Shown here: one piece after another, positions 6,719 through 10,163 of the stretch
Layout of the letters: the number at the start of each line of letters is the position of its first letter
How positions within the stretch are numbered: the first letter of the stretch is position 1
Translations under genes and position numbers: made by a program
Source of the DNA: Immundisolibacteraceae bacterium
GTDB taxonomy: Bacteria; Pseudomonadota; Gammaproteobacteria; Immundisolibacterales; Immundisolibacteraceae
Assembly: GCA_016763355.1 (NCBI GenBank)
Contig: JAESTY010000367.1
Span: 1-10,163 of the forward strand
Reading direction: 5' to 3'
DNA length: 10,163 nt
Notes under the pieces: generated by a model
What the model was told of the DNA's origin: nothing
Seen by the model: only the letters and a program-made list of their open reading frames with translations
Database searches by the model: none

Positions 6719-8716
6719 TCAACGAAGCGGATCACCTTGTGATCGCCGCTGATAAAGTAAGTCAACGATCTCACCCTGAGGCTGATACCCACTAACCAGC
6801 TGGCGCAACAACACCCTAATCTGCTCACAATCATCCTGTCTTGCGGCAGAGATCAGCTGATCTAAGGCAATTTTTAATGTCTCCCACTCTAAAAACTCTT
6901 CGTTCGCTCCGAAAATCATCGGGTGCTCTGTCTTCACTACCTGATCGCCAATCAGCAGCTCTTCATATAGTTTCTCACCTGGACGCAATCCAACAAATTC
7001 AATAGCGATATCGCCGTCGGCATGTTTGTCGTCGCGGATGGTTAAACCACTGAGATGAATCATCTTGCGAGCTAGCTCGTAGATACTCACAGACTCACCC
7101 ATCTCCAGCAAAAACAACTCCCCGCCAACCCCCATTGCACCCGCCTGAATCACTAGCTGAGCGGCTTCAGGAATGGTCGTAAAGTAACGAGTGACCTGGG
7201 GGTGTGTCACCGTCACCGGCCCACCCTTATTAATCTGCGCTTGAAACCGTGGGATTACCGATCCCGATGATCCCAACACATTGCCGAACCGAACCATAAT
7301 AAATCGAGTCGTATTAACTTGATTCAAGCCACCAGCATCATCCAGTAGCAGCGGCGCAGGTTGTTTGCTTAACGCCTGTAAAATCATCTCAGCTAATCTT
7401 TTAGTACCACCCATTACATTCGTGGGCCGAACCGCCTTGTCGGTAGAAATCAGCACAAAATTAGCAACACCGCACTTTATTGCAGCCTGAGCTGTATTTA
7501 ACGTTCCAAGCACATTGTTAAGCATTCCCTCACTTAAGTTATGCTCAACCATCGGAACATGCTTATAGGCTGCGGCATGATAAAGCGTTTCAACACGCCA
7601 CTGACCAATCACTTCACCCAGTCTTAGTGGGTCTCGAACGGACCCCAGAATAGGAATAACTTCAACAGTAGTCGTTAAGCCAGGCAGCCGCTCTAACAGT
7701 TCTACGTGCAGGCTATGCAGTGCCAGTTCACTCTGTTCAAACAACACCAGGGTTAACGGCCCATTAACCAAAATTTGGCGGCAAAGCTCCGACCCTATTG
7801 AGCCGCCAGCACCGGTCACCATCACCACCTTGCCGGTAATACAGCGGGCCATCAATTGCTGATCTGGATCAACAATATTACGGCCAAGTAAATCGGCTAC
7901 ATCAATTTCACGAAGGTCACCGACACCCGCCCTACCGGCGGTCAACTCCTGGATATCGGGTATTGATCGGACATGAACAGAATACTGTTCGAGCTGTTGT
8001 AATACTTTTTGCCGTCGAGCCCGACTGACTGAGGGCATAGCTAACAAAACCTCCTCAGCATGGGTTTCCCGCAGCATCTGCTCAATATGTTTAGGTTTAT
8101 AAACCTTCAATCCGGAAATAACCCGGGTAGCAATCTGATCGTCATCATCAATAAAAGCCACCGGCCGGGCTTCAAAGCCAAGACGTAACGCTGCCATCAA
8201 TTGATTGCCGGTAGTACCAGCACCGTAGATCGCAACCCTTTTGAGTCGTTTTCTAGATCCTAAGTCTGAAGACCCAAATATTGAAAAGCCGACATTTTCA
8301 GCCAGTAATTGCCGCAGCGCAATTCTAGTCCCACCAATTAGCACCAAGCTCAGGGCCCAGTAATTAAACACCACGGAACGCGGTATACCAGCACCAAACC
8401 GATACCAATAGACCGCCAGCGACAACAACAGCGCCGATAAAGTAACCACGTTAAAAACAGTCTTTAAGGCATCACTGCCGAGATACCGCAGTACTGCTCT
8501 GTAAAGTCCAAAACGTACAAACAGGGGAATGGCTATCGCTGGCGCCAATAGAAACATCCACAAATGCTGGCCCAATGGATTAATCAATTGATCGGGGCCT
8601 AAACGAATAAAAAACGCCAGCCACAGCGCCGTCCAAACAAGCAAGATATCAACAGCGACTTGAAGCAGTCGTTTCTTGCGTTTTGACAGCCCTAACAGTT
8701 TTTCGCGTATGGTCAT
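6719..8716 (-). CDS. Membrane nucleotide-sugar 4,6-dehydratase, FlaA1/WbpM/PglF family
   Basis: Members of this family remove water from UDP-GlcNAc or a related sugar nucleotide, giving a 4-keto-6-deoxy intermediate for O-antigen, capsule or protein glycans. The 665-residue protein is the long, membrane-anchored form. Four hydrophobic segments lie at about 18-38, 52-69, 84-104 and 114-131. A first Rossmann domain has GAGTTG at 165-170. The catalytic SDR domain has TGAGGSIGSE at 301-310, STDKAVRP at 424-431, and Met435 with Lys439 where ordinary short-chain dehydratases have YxxxK; this Met/Lys form is typical of WbpM-like enzymes. LRPGEKLYEELL at 577-588 is another family signature. Which sugar is used, and whether C5 is inverted, cannot be read from the sequence. 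It lies 204 bp downstream of hldD on the same strand, so it may be co-transcribed or have its own promoter. The ribosome-binding site is weak. Confidence 0.93.
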   Translation of the reverse strand: MTIREKLLGLSKRKKRLLQVAVDILLVWTALWLAFFIRLGPDQLINPLGQHLWMFLLAPAIAIPLFVRFGLYRAVLRYLGSDALKTVFNVVTLSALLLSLAVYWYRFGAGIPRSVVFNYWALSLVLIGGTRIALRQLLAENVGFSIFGSSDLGSRKRLKRVAIYGAGTTGNQLMAALRLGFEARPVAFIDDDDQIATRVISGLKVYKPKHIEQMLRETHAEEVLLAMPSVSRARRQKVLQQLEQYSVHVRSIPDIQELTAGRAGVGDLREIDVADLLGRNIVDPDQQLMARCITGKVVMVTGAGGSIGSELCRQILVNGPLTLVLFEQSELALHSLHVELLERLPGLTTTVEVIPILGSVRDPLRLGEVIGQWRVETLYHAAAYKHVPMVEHNLSEGMLNNVLGTLNTAQAAIKCGVANFVLISTDKAVRPTNVMGGTKRLAEMILQALSKQPAPLLLDDAGGLNQVNTTRFIMVRFGNVLGSSGSVIPRFQAQINKGGPVTVTHPQVTRYFTTIPEAAQLVIQAGAMGVGGELFLLEMGESVSIYELARKMIHLSGLTIRDDKHADGDIAIEFVGLRPGEKLYEELLIGDQVVKTEHPMIFGANEEFLEWETLKIALDQLISAARQDDCEQIRVLLRQLVSGYQPQGEIVDLLYQRRSQGDPLR

Positions 8717-8920
8717 GTCTGACAGTTCAGCCTTAAAAAGGTTGATTATTCTGATCTAAAGTCTGCAGAGAACCGGATAATCAGTTGCGACAGGTCGTGA
8801 ATTGCTTAAACAGCCATCTCGCCCAACTAATAACCCCCAACTCCCTTAACTAGAATCGACCCAGTTATTTAGCCCCCAAACCAACGCTGGCGAAAGCCTT
8901 TTCACAAAACCAATTCTAAC
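8717..8920 (-). other. Spacer between hldD and the dehydratase gene, with G-tracts on the transcribed-sense strand
   Basis: No gene is visible in these 204 bases. Read on the minus strand, four G-tracts (complements of 8834-8838, 8843-8845, 8860-8862 and 8873-8877) are separated by 4, 14 and 10 bases. They lie within an imperfect inverted repeat: 8827-8834 pairs with 8864-8872 with one bulge. No U-tract follows, so I do not call a terminator. A promoter for the dehydratase gene is possible, but no box pair is convincing. Confidence 0.3.
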
Positions 8921-9937
8921 TTAATTAGCCCAGTCCCCACCTAGCCCAAGAGTTGCTAGATATTCAGGCACTCCCTCTGCTACTTTTTTAAAAGCTGCGG
9001 AATATCCAGCAGCTCTAAGATCGTCGATATTTGCTTCAGTGAAACTTTGATAGCGCGCTAATAGCCCCTCGGGGAAATCCACATAGCGGATCAAATCCTG
9101 CTCCAGCGCATCAGTCAGAGATAGTGACCCACCCGGCTTGCTTTTTAACAAAAAGTTGACCACTGCCAGTCCAACGTCATTAAATGAGCTCGCCTGACCG
9201 GTACCTAGATTATAGATGCCACTGATTTCCGCTAAATCTAAACACCCTAGATTCGCCGCAACGACATCATCGACATGAATGAAATCACGTTGCTGTCCAC
9301 CATCGCTATAACCGCCGCTGCCTTTAAACAGGTTGATATAACCCTGCGATTGAAACTGGTTGGCAAAATGATAAGCAACCGAAGCCATGCGCCCTTTATG
9401 GCTCTCACCTGGGCCATAAACGTTGAAATAACGAAAGCCTATCACCTGGGCAGTCCGCGACCGAAAATGTCGGCGCACGTATTGGTCAAACAGGAACTTC
9501 GAATAGCCGTAAACATTAAGCGGGGCTTCGTTAACCCGGTCTTCTTTAAACTCTGTACCCGCTCCATACACTGATGCCGACGAGGCATAGAGCAGAGCCA
9601 CCTCAGCCTGCTGACAGGACTGGTAGATCTCCTTGGAATACTGAAAATTATTCGCCATCATATAGCGACCATCCAGTTCCATGGTGTCCGAACAGGCACC
9701 CTGATGAAAAACAGCACTAACGTTGTTCTTTAAAAATCCTGAGCCAATTAATCCTAAGAAATCAGCTTTGTCGATAAAATCGGCAATTTCACAATCGATC
9801 AGGTTTTCGAATTTTTGCGGGTTGTTACCCAAATTATCAACAACGACTACATTGTTAATTCCACGCTTATTAAGTCCACGGACGATGTTTGAGCCTATAA
9901 AACCCGCACCCCCGGTAACCACGACCGCCTCACTCAT
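8921..9937 (-). CDS. hldD: ADP-glyceromanno-heptose 6-epimerase HldD
   Basis: HldD converts ADP-D-glycero-D-manno-heptose to ADP-L-glycero-D-manno-heptose, the last step of activated heptose synthesis for the lipopolysaccharide inner core, in the cytoplasm with bound NADP. The protein is an extended short-chain dehydrogenase of 338 residues, slightly longer than the 310 of E. coli. TGGAGFIGS at 8-16 binds the cofactor. ASSASVYG at 118-125 holds the conserved Ser. Tyr143 and Lys147 form YxxxK, and Lys181 in SHKGRMAS corresponds to the second catalytic base, Lys178, of E. coli. DNLGNNPQKFENL and FRYFNVYGPGES are specific to HldD. The start overlaps the end of the upstream kinase gene (ATGA) and has a strong GGGAGGT site, so the two genes are surely one operon and probably translationally coupled. 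Confidence 0.96.
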   Translation of the reverse strand: MSEAVVVTGGAGFIGSNIVRGLNKRGINNVVVVDNLGNNPQKFENLIDCEIADFIDKADFLGLIGSGFLKNNVSAVFHQGACSDTMELDGRYMMANNFQYSKEIYQSCQQAEVALLYASSASVYGAGTEFKEDRVNEAPLNVYGYSKFLFDQYVRRHFRSRTAQVIGFRYFNVYGPGESHKGRMASVAYHFANQFQSQGYINLFKGSGGYSDGGQQRDFIHVDDVVAANLGCLDLAEISGIYNLGTGQASSFNDVGLAVVNFLLKSKPGGSLSLTDALEQDLIRYVDFPEGLLARYQSFTEANIDDLRAAGYSAAFKKVAEGVPEYLATLGLGGDWAN

Positions 9938-10163
9938 GAGACCTCCCGGCGATTGTTTCTACTAATGTCAGCAATTTCTTCGAGGCTGGCTGTCGCTACT
10001 CCCAATTTACCAACCACGATGCCTGCAGCAGCTGTTGCTAACTCTACCGCCATGTCATCGGCCAACCCCGCACCTATTGCCACCGCTGTTGCAGCAATCA
10101 CCGTATCGCCAGCGCCCGAAACATCAAAAACCTCTCGGGCCTGCGTAGGTTGATGACTTGTAC
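9934..10163 (-). CDS. rfaE1: D-glycero-beta-D-manno-heptose-7-phosphate kinase, C-terminal end
   Basis: The last 75 codons and the stop of a PfkB/ribokinase-family kinase are present; the gene starts beyond the right edge. DVSGAGDTV at residues 13-21 of the fragment is the second PfkB signature, holding the catalytic Asp (GAGD) and the anion hole. The following Ala-rich helices and the AAGIVVGKLGVATAS stretch match the end of the RfaE kinase domain. This enzyme phosphorylates heptose 7-phosphate at C1. The protein stops about 20 residues after that stretch, so the C-terminal cytidylyltransferase-like domain that follows in bifunctional HldE of E. coli is absent here. A separate adenylyltransferase (rfaE2/hldC) would be needed. 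The stop codon overlaps the hldD start. Assignment to heptose kinase rather than another PfkB sugar kinase rests mainly on the coupling to hldD. Confidence 0.9.
   Translation of the reverse strand, partial: TSHQPTQAREVFDVSGAGDTVIAATAVAIGAGLADDMAVELATAAAGIVVGKLGVATASLEEIADISRNNRREVS
9941..9947 (-). promoter_or_regulatory. Ribosome-binding site of hldD
   Basis: GGGAGGT on the minus strand lies three bases before the hldD ATG at 9937, within the last codons of the kinase gene. It is the strongest Shine-Dalgarno sequence seen in the window and confirms the hldD start. Confidence 0.75.

Noticed and set aside
8889..8902. GGC-GAAA-GCC followed by TTTT on the plus strand as a terminator
   Set aside because: The stem is only three bp and lies on the strand opposite to the neighbouring genes hldD and the dehydratase gene.

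Overview
The window looks like chromosomal DNA of a Gram-negative gammaproteobacterium. Evidence for this is a full-length Mfd, a neighbouring CsiV-family periplasmic protein (a family I know from gammaproteobacteria), and heptose genes for the lipopolysaccharide inner core. GC content is moderate by eye. Genus cannot be fixed from the sequence alone; a marine Cellvibrionales-like lineage is a guess. There is no sign of an insertion sequence, phage, CRISPR array, tRNA or rRNA.

Layout. (1) 1-571, minus: the first 190 residues of a PP2C-type protein phosphatase that runs off the left edge. (2) 572-1597: about 1 kb with no convincing gene, lying between divergent genes and so expected to hold both promoters. 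It has an exact 16-bp direct repeat, two perfect 7-1-7 palindromes and several smaller dyads. (3) 1598-5050, plus: mfd, the transcription-repair coupling factor. (4) 5123-5635, minus: a stand-alone peptide deformylase, convergent with mfd, best started at a GTG. (5) 5678-6673, plus: a secreted CsiV-family protein, divergent from def across 42 bp. (6) 6719-8716, minus: a four-helix membrane nucleotide-sugar dehydratase of the FlaA1/WbpM/PglF family. (7) 8921-9937, minus: hldD. (8) 9934-10163, minus: the C-terminal end of a heptose-7-phosphate kinase, overlapping hldD by 4 bp.

How the genes fit together. The right third (kinase, HldD, sugar dehydratase, all minus) is a cell-surface polysaccharide block. 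The kinase and HldD act in ADP-L-glycero-D-manno-heptose synthesis for the inner core, and the dehydratase makes a 4-keto-6-deoxy sugar nucleotide for O-antigen, capsule or glycoprotein glycans. The middle is housekeeping: DNA repair (Mfd), nascent-protein processing (Def) and probably peptidoglycan synthase control (CsiV). The left-edge phosphatase probably belongs to a Ser/Thr signalling system that continues outside the window.

I do not see a clear new biological system. The most useful points for a second look are the repeat-bearing 1-kb gap, the heptose kinase that ends without an adenylyltransferase domain, the separate Def of the HECDH/SVPG type, and a micro-tandem repeat in the CsiV linker.
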